DNA from: Batrachochytrium dendrobatidis JAM81
Lineage: Eukaryota > Chytridiomycota > Chytridiomycetes > Rhizophydiales
Assembly: GCF_000203795.2 (NCBI RefSeq)
Contig: NW_006281113.1
Location: 140,735 to 204,734, forward strand
Reading direction: 5' to 3'
Length of the DNA: 64,000 nt
Shown: positions 36,660 through 48,100 of the stretch, piece by piece
Layout: the number at the start of each line of letters is the position of its first letter
Position numbering within the stretch: the stretch's first letter is position 1
Translations under genes and position numbers: made by a program
The notes under the pieces: model-generated
Told to the model about the DNA's origin: nothing
The model's input: the letters and a program-made list of their open reading frames with translations, nothing else
Database searches by the model: none

Positions 36660-37208
36660 TTGTCCAAATTGATGTTTTGCGATTAGAAAAATAAATGGCT
36701 TATAAGCCAAGTGAAATTAAAAACACGTGATACTGATGATTAGACAAATCCAGCCAATGTAAAACGAACAGTTCAATAACATGAAAATAGTCTTGTCATG
36801 TTTGTCTTGATTCTTATAAATACAATATTCATACAAAACCATTTTACGTGGATACGGCGGTGATTTTGAACATAAATCCAAAGGCTGTGTCAACTAGTAC
36901 AAGAATATTCCTGTCGGACCATTCATTTTGGTAACAAATGACCATCAATTGCTTGAAAGAGTTCAGCAAACCACTCTACAACACATGACTGTTGCATGTC
37001 ATCGGTGACAATACTAACACGATATCAATGAGTTTAAACCCCGCTCAAATGTCAATATAATTCAAGAATTGAATACAATGTGTTGCAATTTTCAGCAGTT
37101 AAAGAAACGTTTAATAAGAAATCATAAGAGTGGTCCTAATGTAGAGCACGACAGACATCCTGCTCTGATTAGATACTGACGCTCAATAGTTCCAATAGAG
37201 GGGAATCA
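36660..37208. other. Intergenic region between profilin and PRMT3
   Basis: 549 bp without a supported gene. It holds a short right-end fragment of the inverted-repeat family at 36841-36858 and otherwise AT-rich DNA. Confidence 0.45.
36841..36858. repeat. Short right-end fragment of the inverted-repeat element
   Basis: ATTTTACGTGGATACGGC matches the right terminus of copy B (ATTTTACATGAATACGG) with few changes. No left end is convincing nearby, so this is a remnant at best. Confidence 0.35.
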
Positions 37209-38402
37209 TCACTATATTATAAATGGTTAGCTTTCAAGTTGAATGCAAGATGAGTCCATCAAGACTTACGTAGTTGACACTAATAAGGTAGTCACCGAGA
37301 CCCTCGACAACTTTGTTGGCCTCGCCTGGCTGAACAGGGTCGTCGTAAATTGCAATCAAAATAGCCTGTTTGGTCTTGACAAGAACAACGCCACTCTTGT
37401 CCTAAAAATAAGAGGATTAGTGCATTTCAACCAGCAGGAGTTCCGAGTTTACTCGGTGAATTCAAATTCAACCACGCACCTTCTTTCCATAGATACTGCG
37501 ATCATCTGCACGAAGTGCAAAGTACTTTGCACCATTGATCATGATGCCACTAGCACGGATGCCCGATGCATCACCGAATGCCTTGCTAATAGTGACAACT
37601 TCTGCAGGAGATACCTGTATAAAGAATGAGTTTAAACAGCCAATGATTAGAAGAGAATGCGATGAATTGAGAGTGAATGGTAGCAAGTCTAAGCGGTAAG
37701 AGGAGCAGTATGAGATTTGAATGGCAGTGAATACACCAATCTGGCCAGTATTCGCTGCCAGATGCAGATTAAGACTGCGTGTAATTCAAGATTACTATAA
37801 ATACAAGTCAAGGTAGTCTACACAAGATGTGTTTTGTATTGGGGTTGACTGCAACGGTTTGACAAATGAGACAAACACAAGGTAGCAATTAAGACTCAAA
37901 GAGTCAAGTAGCTCAGAGTAACAAGACACATTACAAAGAGACAGTCATTATGTTCTCAATACGCATATAGGAAAACAAGATTCAGACCGTAACCATTATT
38001 CACCAGTACGACACTGGCAAACAGTCACATCTACTAACAGAAACCAATAAGATAAAGTAAAGCCTTTTGAACAGCGGGATAGTGAAAAGAATAGATATTA
38101 TAATAGACCGTTGTTGGATAATTGCAAGGGTGAAGCAGATTCAACAGCAGATTCAACATGCCAACCAGTGTCATGCATACAAGAGAAACAACAACTCATG
38201 ACATATATCAACTATGTACTACAAGAAAAGGAGATGATAATACTATGAATACTAAAAGGAAAGAACAAGATCTGTCAGACTAGAAACCTACGCAGAAGCC
38301 TTTGGATGTAGCCCAGAGACTGCCGTCCAGACCATGGATAGCAGCACGAGCAATCTTTCCAGTTCCAACAAGGTTGGTGTCAACATATGCTTGCCAAGAC
38401 AT
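37209..38402 (-). CDS. Profilin
   Basis: Four exons: 38402-38292, 37614-37480, 37401-37270, 37211-37209; phases agree; 126 residues, the normal profilin length. The start MSWQAYVDTNLVG and the middle GASGIMINGAKY-type segment (GIRASGIMINGAKYFALRAD) are typical, and the C-terminus LGDYLISVNY matches the conserved last helix. Profilin binds G-actin and proline-rich ligands and feeds actin assembly. The stop codon TGA is the only coding part of the last exon: TAC is joined over a 58-nt intron to TGA. Intron 1 is 677 nt, very long for this window. Confidence 0.93.
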
Positions 38403-38737
38403 GGTTATGATAATAAAGCAAATAAGAGAGTGTCAATAGTTTGTAAAATGTGTAGATTCAACCAGGAAAGACGAAATCAACAAACAATTCAGACTTGGTG
38501 GCTGCAGTTAAAAAGCATTCAACTTGCACTATTGCAGATCTATTCACTCACAAATACTCAATTTTAAACTCTGTTTCAAATCATTTAATATCAATCCACA
38601 ACTATTCTTCCCGTTTCAACTACTGGTTTAATTCATCATTGCTCATCTCTGTTGATTGAATTCAAACTATTGTTTAAAAATAAAATACTTGCTTCATCCA
38701 TCATAAACTACAATCAAAATCAATCAAAATGATCAAA
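38403..38737. other. Intergenic region between Mo25 and profilin
   Basis: 335 bp separating two minus-strand genes; AT-rich, no supported gene or recognised signal. Confidence 0.4.
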
Positions 38738-40966
38738 TCACAGATCTTGTATTTGCTTAATAAGAAATGCCTTTTCATCATTAAATTGTTCATCATCTGT
38801 GTTTAAAATATTAAATTCCATCAACTTCATTAGTCATCTTACAACGCCACAAACTGATAAAATATCAAGCATTGACTCAAATTCTTGAAATTTACCTGAT
38901 CTCTCATTATGAAAGTTTGATAGATATACCAGCAGCTTGTCCTTGTTTTTTTGCAAAATATCCAAAATGGGTTTTGCTTTGGAAGGATTGGCTACAAACA
39001 CCTAGATAACATTCAAATGATATATTAATACCACTGTAAAATACTCTACACAGTATCATCCATTTACCTTGAAAACATGAAACGCCTCAAACTGAATGTT
39101 TTTACTCTTTTCCTTTAGCAGATTCATCATTAATTTCAAATTATCTGGACTCAAAATATACTTTGTCATAATGACATAGTTTGTGCGATCAAGTAGCAGT
39201 TCACCAAGAAGCTGTCATGGTTTAAAAATATTGGTATTCAATCATCATACAGATAAGCCATCTCAACAGTTTGGTACAACTCAATGAAACCATGCAATCA
39301 CAACTCACCTTGAGTGACTGGCGCTTTGTGACATAGTTGTTTGAATTCAACAAATCGGTGTATTTCAAGAAAAACTATTACACAGGATAAACCAAATCGT
39401 AAGCATTTGAATCAGCAAACAAAACATGACTGTAATTTAAAACTATTTCAACACACCTCGTCGTATTTGATTTCGAGAAACTTGGCCACCAACATTCTGT
39501 GTCGCGTGAGTAAATCCTACAACATCCTTGTTAGGTCTTGTATTTCATAATGCCACCTCAATTGGATGCTTTCATCATCTGTATGATTAAACATGACAAT
39601 ACCTTGAACGTGGCAAAAGCATCCGATGCAACATCAAATGTGGAAAGCTCCACAAACTCAAAAAATCTCCAAAAGTATTGGGACTCTAAAACAATTTTGG
39701 CAAGAGACTCATGACGAATGCATTCGCGCAAAACCATGCCACAGTTTAGTGAAATGTCTTGGTTGTCATATCTATTTAATATACCAAAAACAACATCCAG
39801 AGACATACAGCAAACAGATAAAGCAAACCATTCGAGTTAATTCCAAATCAATCAGACAGCCAAGATTCAACAAAATCAAGTGATCAAAATTACCCCCCAA
39901 TAAGCACAAATAGAATATCTTGTTTGTTTCCAATATAATCGGCTGTTGGGAACCGAGTTCCCAGTTGACGCTTGAGTAGATTATTGAAAATCTGTGCCAC
40001 ATCCTTCTTGGCCTAAAAACATGACCCACCACAATGCAATACTGGTCAATTATCCATTGGAATAGTTTATCTTGAAAACTCGCATTATAATCAACCAAAA
40101 CACTTGCCTCGAATTCAAAGCATTGAATGTTATTGACTAGCATCACCAATATATCACCATTGATGACTTCCGAAGAAAGTTGCGTGACCAATTCGGGAAC
40201 GGGATCACTTTCTATTCCATACAGCAGCATGCATTAACATTCAAGGTTCAGACCCATTGCATCAAGACAGCATATGCATTGATAAGAAGCCAATGAGACT
40301 CTTAAACTATGCATAGGAATCAAACATGCAAGGTCAAGTTTATAGATTGTGGCTTGCTGGATCTGTGATTTGATGAATGGCATAGACGAATCTATTTTAT
40401 AAACATTGCAATAGTGGTAACTTGACAATCTGGTGGAAATACCTCCATCTCCGTATAAAATGTTCTTCATTGCAACAAGACCCTTTGAAATCTCCTCGTT
40501 GGCCTATTAGTTCAAGCAAGCCCATAGCAAGTGATCAGTAACGTACTCCATTTAAATATGGACGTTCAAAAGCAGCAATAGTCTCAACACATGTATCTGC
40601 ACATCATTTAAAAATGACTGAAATTTGAAGAAAGTAGTATAAACTCATCATGAACTAGCAAACAAGTCGCTCAAGACTCTTTACAAAGTGGTCATGATAG
40701 AGTGAATAGGTTTGTTGAGAGCGAGTAGATAAATAAAAATGAACTGATGTAGCAGTAGCGATGATAAACAACTGATATGTATCCTGATAGCCTTCATAGA
40801 CTATCTTGCTCAACTCCTTTCAAGTCATCCCCTTGTTCAAGTCAATGCAGCTGTCCTATCAGTTTACCTTTTTCATGTCACCGCTATCCAGTCGACCCAG
40901 CGACTCTTTGATATTGCGAACCAACTCGGCCGGAGTCTTGGTTTTTTGCTTGAATAAAAAGCTCAT
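38738..40966 (-). CDS. Mo25 / Hym1 (calcium-binding protein 39 family)
   Basis: Starts [20 protein letters not shown] and runs through several short exons to a stop at 38738. Recognisable blocks in order: [60 protein letters not shown], the helix [56 protein letters not shown], and [17 protein letters not shown] near the end. This is the armadillo-like scaffold Mo25, which binds STRAD/GCK-type kinases (yeast Hym1 in the RAM pathway) and acts in polarity and cell separation. Individual exon borders were not all resolved; all blocks are in order on one strand. Confidence 0.93.
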
Positions 40967-41953
40967 CTGGATGGGATGAAGCAATGACAAACTATTGTAA
41001 ATTGAATACGAATACAAATGGCTTGATGCCGTAAATTCTAATCTTACAGCCGTATTCACGTAAAATGACTTTTCTGTATCGATCTTGCAATAACTGTCTT
41101 GAAATAAACAATCATTTGTTATTGGAAATAAATTACTCTTATTAAAACTCAATTCTAATATCAAATACGTTCGCGCTCAACATATCTCAAGAATGTAACA
41201 ATACATGCTAATCATTCAGTGTTTGGAAATAAAAGTGAAATGTATTGAAACAAACATGTCAACATTCTCTTTATATTCTTGTACAAGAATTTAGAAAACA
41301 GCATTGTCCAACAAGATTCACTCTATTCAGATATGGACCAGATTGTTATGGATCTTGACTTTATTATTCCATTTTACATGAATACGGTTGTAACATGCAA
41401 TCAACCCCAATCAATCTAGCAGTTTAGGACGATTACGATAAACACCAATATTAGTAAATGTTATTCGTATGGATGGTTATCATCATCCAAGTGTTTCACT
41501 GAACCGGTCTGGACTAGATATCACAATGCAACAAACTCCTCAATACTCTCCCTTGGTCATACTATTAGCTGTAATTCAATTTATTGTATTGAGATAGAGA
41601 AAGTATATCTGTAGAGAAAAGTCGGTCAAGCCATATTAAACTGAAATGCAAAACAACAAGTTTGCAAGGAATAAGAAATTAAAGTAATGTGAACAAGTAA
41701 AACGATCTACAGCCACCAGAAAAATAAAGTCTCGCCATTAAAAACAACCCACATCAAATATCCCACAACACTATGCATGCAATTCTATAAAGTTGCCATT
41801 CAAGCAAAACAAATATCCCATAAATTTCAATGATAACAAGCTGCTACATCAGGCTAAATTGTATCGTTTTAAAATTTTGTTTAAATCCATTCTACATTTT
41901 GGGAGTACCAAGTTGGATTTCAAAAAACGATAATATTATGCAAACTACACGAA
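40967..41953. other. Intergenic region between velvet gene and Mo25
   Basis: About 990 bp with copy B of the inverted-repeat element in its left part; the rest is AT-rich with no supported gene. Confidence 0.5.
41044..41393. repeat. Inverted-repeat (MITE-like) element, copy B
   Basis: The ends are near-perfect inverted repeats: left TTACAGCCGTATTCACGTAA (continuing AATG), right, on the other strand, TTACAACCGTATTCATGTAA (continuing AATG), two mismatches in 24. 350 bp, no transposase frame. Internally aligned with copy C over blocks such as CTCAACATATCTCA and TATTCTTGTACAAGAAT. Confidence 0.75.
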
Positions 41954-44900
41954 TTAGAAATTCATCGCGTCTTCGCTAACGTAGAATCGTCGAACGCTAA
42001 CAAGAGCTCCTTGTTGTGAAAACCATCGAGACAAATTTGTTCCTTCTACAATATGCACAGAGGTTAAATTGGATGATAGATCTAGGATTAGTGTAAATGC
42101 GTTTAATATCACCTGTCATTCCAGGATAATTCTTTGGAGGATACATCATAAAAGGTCTGGTATAGGCGATGCTGCAGACATCGAGGTTGAATTCGCCATT
42201 GCTAAAATTCTTTTTCATCAACTGGCACTTGAGTCTATATCGGCCATGCACTCGTACGCTGATATCAGAGAATATAAAAAATACGCCATTGGTGCCATTA
42301 AGATCAATAAGAAGATCGGCAGTTTTGATATTGGCTCCCACAACTGTTTGGTTTATAAGATCTGCTCTTGTGATATCGTTTGCATCCTCTGGGCGAGTAT
42401 TGCGTGCACGTAAACACATTTTTGAGCGTGAGTTTAGAGCTGCACTACGATCGCCGCCACCATCTGCCTCGACAGCCGCAAGGGATACCAAGCATAGATA
42501 GTCATCTGAATTGATCCTAAGGTTGAATGGTGTATGAGTTAGTACATGTTACTATGGATATTCATCTGCACTACAGCACTACACTGACTATCCAACAAAA
42601 TCAGCCAAAAATGTAAAATGCTTTTTAAAAAGTTTGCAAGCATACAACTGCACACTACAGGAGACTGAAGATATGTAAAACACCAACATACTCTATCGTA
42701 AGAGATTGTCTATAGCAAAACACTTTGAACATGCTAAAGTAGAGGCGGCAGAGCACTTCTAATAGCATATTATAAATATGTCTGCAAGCAGTGGGTAGTT
42801 ACCTAAACCCACTCTATTGGTTTGTGGAATACATTACATTCCAATCACATGACTATTGGATACCGAGTTTGCCGAGTACTCGACTCTCCTCTCCAATATC
42901 AAACCATACTGTAGGATGTCGATAGATTCGGAATACATCTCCAGCTCAAGCACAAACTACGCCAAGTATTACAACACAGGGTGTGGAGCTGACGGAGTAT
43001 ATGGAAAGGAGAACCTTTGTTTGCTTACCCCTGTACATCGCCATTTTGATTGACAACTTGTAGAATCAATGCTGGGTTACTAGATCAAGGTAAATAACAA
43101 AGCGGCTTAGTTCAGATGTATAGCAATATTAATGGATATTAAATACTGAGCATGTAAAGCAAAGTTTGATCAAGTATTTCAATCGAAACATTTCACATTT
43201 CATGCTAATGATGGTATTATTACGGCCGAGTTGTGAAAAACTTACATCATTCTCCGGTCCTTGACATTTGCGAACCCACACGTACGTCCATGAATGGGTT
43301 CTTGTCTAACAACTAGTTTGGGTAGACCATTGAAGCTAAAATTGAGTTGAAGCATTGGCCGATTAGTCAATGAGTGAATGCAACAAATTGAATAGAAAAC
43401 ATAAATGCAAGATTGAAACAAAATTATAGTCTACTTTTGAAACCCTATCCAATTGGTATTGTGCATCATGGGAATAGTATGGGAATCAAAGGGTAAAGCA
43501 TCCAAGCTTAAACAAAATCCAAACCTTACTGCATCCCTTTCTTTAGTAGGTGCACACACGTTCATATGGAATACATCTGTGCTGCAGGTCATGAGTGGGA
43601 GAGCTGGTTTAAGAAATTGAGCTGAATAATCAACACACGACTTATATAGCTGCATAGGGGGAAAGGAAAGAAAACATACGACCGGATTTGTGGTAATACC
43701 CCAGCCAGTTCCACTGATGCAAAATCGCTCATATATAACCCATCAAAAGCATTTTGATTATGCCGTAAATCAGTTAAACCATAAGCGCGGGAATGGTATG
43801 AGCAGCAGCTAATGTTTGTATAAGCATCAACTACAACAACAGCAAAGCGAAAAAATAGCATAGAATGCAATATGCCACAAGATTGCATGCTTCAAAGTCA
43901 GCGGGAATGGAGCGGTGTGCCAGGTATAGTGGTAGAAGGGTTACAACATATATAATGAATGATTCCAAGGGCCCGTAAAAACCAAAATTTACAAATGTGG
44001 TCGTGTGAGAAAATAGCATAATGAGCTCAGCTTTTTTTAGTTTGCAGCATTAGCTACACATCACCAAACAACCATTACCAAATGATAATGCATTTTACAG
44101 TATGGAAGCCAAAAGCAGTCCATGATGTACTCATGGGAATGATTTGGATATCAGTATCTAGTCCATGAGTAAATTCTTTAGAATAGTACCAATTGATCCG
44201 ACTGTGCGGCCATTCAAGTGCAAATATTACAATGAACCCTAGCGGAATTGCCACTATTGATTCACCCCAACTTGATCAGTTTGCCAGACTCTTACAAACC
44301 ACGCATTATGTTTTGCGGAGTATATTGTGCGCTTTTCCACATCAGAATGTGTAATTGCATTAGGGTTCAAATTATACTTCATCTTGGCTCAGCCTTGTTT
44401 CAACAATATATACCAACAGTAGCCAAGAGTGGATATTGATACAACCCCAAACTTGGCCGTAGTTGAAACTGAACTGGGCAAAGCCAGCCAATTTTTGAGA
44501 TGCAGCAGCGAATGGCTTTCAATATATGACTGGATCAAAATAATAGCAAAACATCTGATAATAAGCACGCTATTCTCCGCCTTACCTTGCAACGGCAGTT
44601 GGCTCAAGTGACTTGTGCTCAGCAGTTTTGACGGGACTGGTAGAGGAAGTGTGTGATGTAGCAAGGTTTTTGTTAGCAATAGAATCCAATCTGGGCTCAA
44701 CTTGCTGGGCCTCTTGTTCCTGCTCAACAGTAGTGGTGTCGATGGCTGTTACCGAGCTGGTGGTATTTGAGGCTAAAAACAAGCTACCGTGAGCAAGTCT
44801 ACCAAACTCGGTTATATTTGGGGCTGCACTGCCAGCATGATTGGTATTATTTTCAAGGTCGCTTCTAAGCCGTTTTCGATTTGATACACTATTTAATGCA

Positions 44901-45103
44901 GGATCGGCTCCAGAATTCCAAAGTATCGCTCCACCTGTAGTGGCGGATATAGAGCTACTAAAAGAATCATCATAGGCAAGCTCTTTTGTAGACTTGAACT
45001 CGGGTTCAGAAGTATGATGATTTGAATCCTTGCATAACACAGGTTCGGATGGATTGGCTGGTAATGCTATGCCGCTATCCACACTTGAATTCAATAAAGA
45101 CAT
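41954..45103 (-). CDS. Velvet-domain transcription regulator
   Basis: Four exons with consistent GT-AG borders and phases: 45103-44586, 43335-43246, 42516-42113, 42045-41954 (367 residues). Exon 1 is a disordered N-terminus with a basic NRKRLR nuclear-localisation-like motif. Exons 2-4 form the velvet domain: LVVRQEPIHGRTCGFANVKD, then CLVSLAAVEADGG, GVFFIFSDISVRVHGRYRLK, the MYPPKNYPGMTEGTNLS block and GALVSVRR. Velvet proteins are fungal NF-kappa-B-like DNA-binding dimers that couple development with metabolism. The usual DPPP stretch after DRR is not seen; it may lie in an unrecognised exon in the 729-nt second intron, or be lost. Intron 1 (1,250 nt) is long, so linkage of exon 1 is supported only by phase and splice signals. 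Confidence 0.8.
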
Positions 45104-48100
45104 TATGTGAACAGTATTGAGAACAAAAACAATGTCGAGTTGCGACTATCGATAAAAAAGGAATCGGATAAAATAAATTAGTCAAGCTAATCGAAATATG
45201 TTTCAACAAAATGCAAATTGTTTGGTATACCAACAACACATTATTATTGGTCGGTTCATCTCATATATAAAAATGCAAGACCAAATATGGCTTGGCAGGT
45301 TGTGGTACTCAAAAATGTGTGCCCAACCAAAACAAGTTTTAGATAGATAGTCCATTATTTCGGTGTCAACTGAAATCAAGGATCTGCATTTAGCCGTTTG
45401 CTTATGTACACATACGTGTATTTCACTTGGTACTGGTCACAATGTAGAGCAAATAGAAGGTAGGTTCAAGACAAACTAGTCTTCAACGCCATAATAGCAT
45501 ATACACAGTCTTCAACACAAGGTATAAACAGCTATAGACCATGGTAGCACACTGGCCAAAATAGGAATAGTAAAACAGTCGGCAGTTAACCCTACCTTTT
45601 GAGTTGAGTAGCAAAACTAAACGCTAAAACAATACTCGTGTTGGATATTAATGCAGTTTAAACAAAAGATGCGCCAAAGTCACCCACGAGTGTACAAGAA
45701 TTTAAATTTGGGGTGATAGAACGAGTAGGTGGGCTGCTGAACAGTAGGAGTGTTGAGGCTGGAAAGAGCACGAAACGGGAGGAGCAAAAGCTTGTCAAGT
45801 TTGAATAAATCTGGCACAGAATGATAATATTAGATGTATATTTGGTGTGCTGCAACTATCGTGTCCTTTATCTTGTTAGGCAATGATGACAAAACAAAGT
45901 TTCTGGTGAGCTTTTATAAAGAAATTTAGCGTTGCCAAGGTGACCAAGTGCTGGTTAAAAGAAAAGAGCAGATTGATAATAGATTTAGAATTGGGAATGG
46001 TGTCTGTAAAGCAACAATAGTGTGCAAGGCAAAGGTTGGCAAGGCAAAGGCTGAAATTATAACTAGATTTAAAACAAAATAAAAGGGTGATATCTCTATT
46101 AACAAGACCTAAACTTACATAAATCAGTCAAATACACTTGTAGCAAAAACTGGTGTGCTAATTCGTTGAATGTGCCACACTAGAATATTAATGGCGTAAT
46201 TGAATTGAGCTGGAAATGAAAATTTTGAATGAGTAAGCACTTGCGCGTATAACAAATGAGAAGCAATCACAAATGGAGGCGGAGATTAAGCGGAGAATAG
46301 TTATTATTTATATAAAAATCAAAATATTATGGGATACAAAACATAATGCCCTTGTATTGAGTAATGGTAAAAGTAGATTTGAAAAAGGTGGCGGAAGCCA
46401 ATAAACCCTCGATATACCAAACCAACAAGTATGCGCATTGGAAAGGAATGTATTCGGACCAACCTGGTGAGTCAGTCAAGAACAATGAATATTGAGTATA
46501 GTCAATTACGAATAAAAAGTATTGGGAGTTTTGGCATTTACTGAAAAGTATATTTCACTAATTGTTATTCTCAAAATCTGCTTTTCTGACTAAAAAAGCA
46601 CTGGGCTACATCAAAAGCTTTCCATTACAAAAAAAGCAAATGTCGGAACAGAAATATTGCTTGCCCAGATACAGTAAAGTCACAAAACAGTATATGTGTG
46701 TGATCTATATATAGTCTTGGCATTGATACATGTTTGAATAGCTGCTACAAAATAGACCACTTGCAGTTCAAACATTATCCAATACCATGGCGGCCATAAT
46801 ACCACCAAACAAGTGTTTTAAAACAAAAGGCGTGGTGCAATAGAATTGACCTTGTAATCTTTCATCCTGGCATTGAGTTCAATACACCATCTGCAAGTTC
46901 AGATGCATGAACTACTAGATATTGGGTCACGAAATAAATAAATTATCTTGTGATATGGCAAGGGAATGCAAGACGCGGTTCATTTTTCAATGAATTTGCA
47001 GTGAAGCTTCACAGCACAAGATCGAATCTTCATTTCGCGTCGCAACATTCAAATATCTAGGCTCAACTCCAATATTCAACATCTTACAGCCGCTATTGCA
47101 ATAGTGCAAATACCTTCAACCCGTGAAGAATCAACGAACAATGGCCGAGTTGAATTCAAAACATCACATGATGTGATATTCTCTAATGAGAAAAACAATG
47201 GCGTTGGCAACCACGTGGAGGTAAAAAAGGTTCTCCCAAAAACACTGTTTAACCTTGACGTGTAGTCATAGACATGGGTCAAAATCGAAAAGCACCGAGT
47301 AGATTTGGCAAAATGGTCGGCCCTTGTTAAATTATAACAATGACTGCTGACATTGCCAGCCACTTTGTTCATCTCAAACGACCGATATATTGCACTACTT
47401 TTCGAAACCTGGAGCAGTTGCATATAGCAAAACTGAACCGTTTTCAAATCAAAATCAAGAGTCTGGTACAATCTTGTGTAACTCATACCTAGAGTATGAC
47501 AAGACGAATCTGTGTAATACAGGGCGAATGAATCACTTGAATCATGAATGATTGGCCGACAACCCTCTTTTTTGATTCACTCAACATATGTCAATAGGTC
47601 AGTATTCTGTTATGAATATTTTCAGTAATATGGTCATTCATTTAGGGACAACAAAAGTTTTGCACAAGCCAAACATTGTAATCCAAAAAACTGAACAGAC
47701 GGAAAGAGCACATGGCGCCAAGTACATAATTCCAATTAAGGAAAAAACGCAATGACAAAATGAGCCATTTTGGTGGGAATTATAGCAGGGTGCAGTTGAT
47801 GAAAATGGCTAAAATGCAAGCATTTACAGAAAGATATAGCTGTATTTTACAGCTGCAAAAGCCATGCCTGCTTTACCATATACCAACAGCTGTACCATTT
47901 ATCATTTTAAAAGCGACTACTGGCTTGAATTGCTTTCACATATCGGTACATTTAAAGCTGCACTGTTATGGAAAGTGAAAAAAGACAAAACTCAGTTGCT
48001 CTTGGGTATCTCGGCCGATCGAGCGGTATCAAGAGTTTTGTGTCGCATCTCCAGTAGTTTGCATATTATATTGGACATGAAACCACATTAAGAAATATGT

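Noticed and set aside
37130..37210. Possible tRNA-like stretch downstream of profilin
   Set aside because: I could not fold a cloverleaf or find A and B box sequences at the right spacing; no tRNA or rRNA gene is supported anywhere in the window.
41044..41393. Assigning the inverted-repeat element to the PIF/Harbinger or another superfamily
   Set aside because: TTA/TAA next to the ends is suggestive, but no consistent direct target duplication is seen at the three copies.
47076..47486. 136-codon minus frame in the gene-poor region
   Set aside because: Cys/Ser-rich composition with no domain; the opposite strand of the same stretch looks equally coding-like, so neither is convincing.
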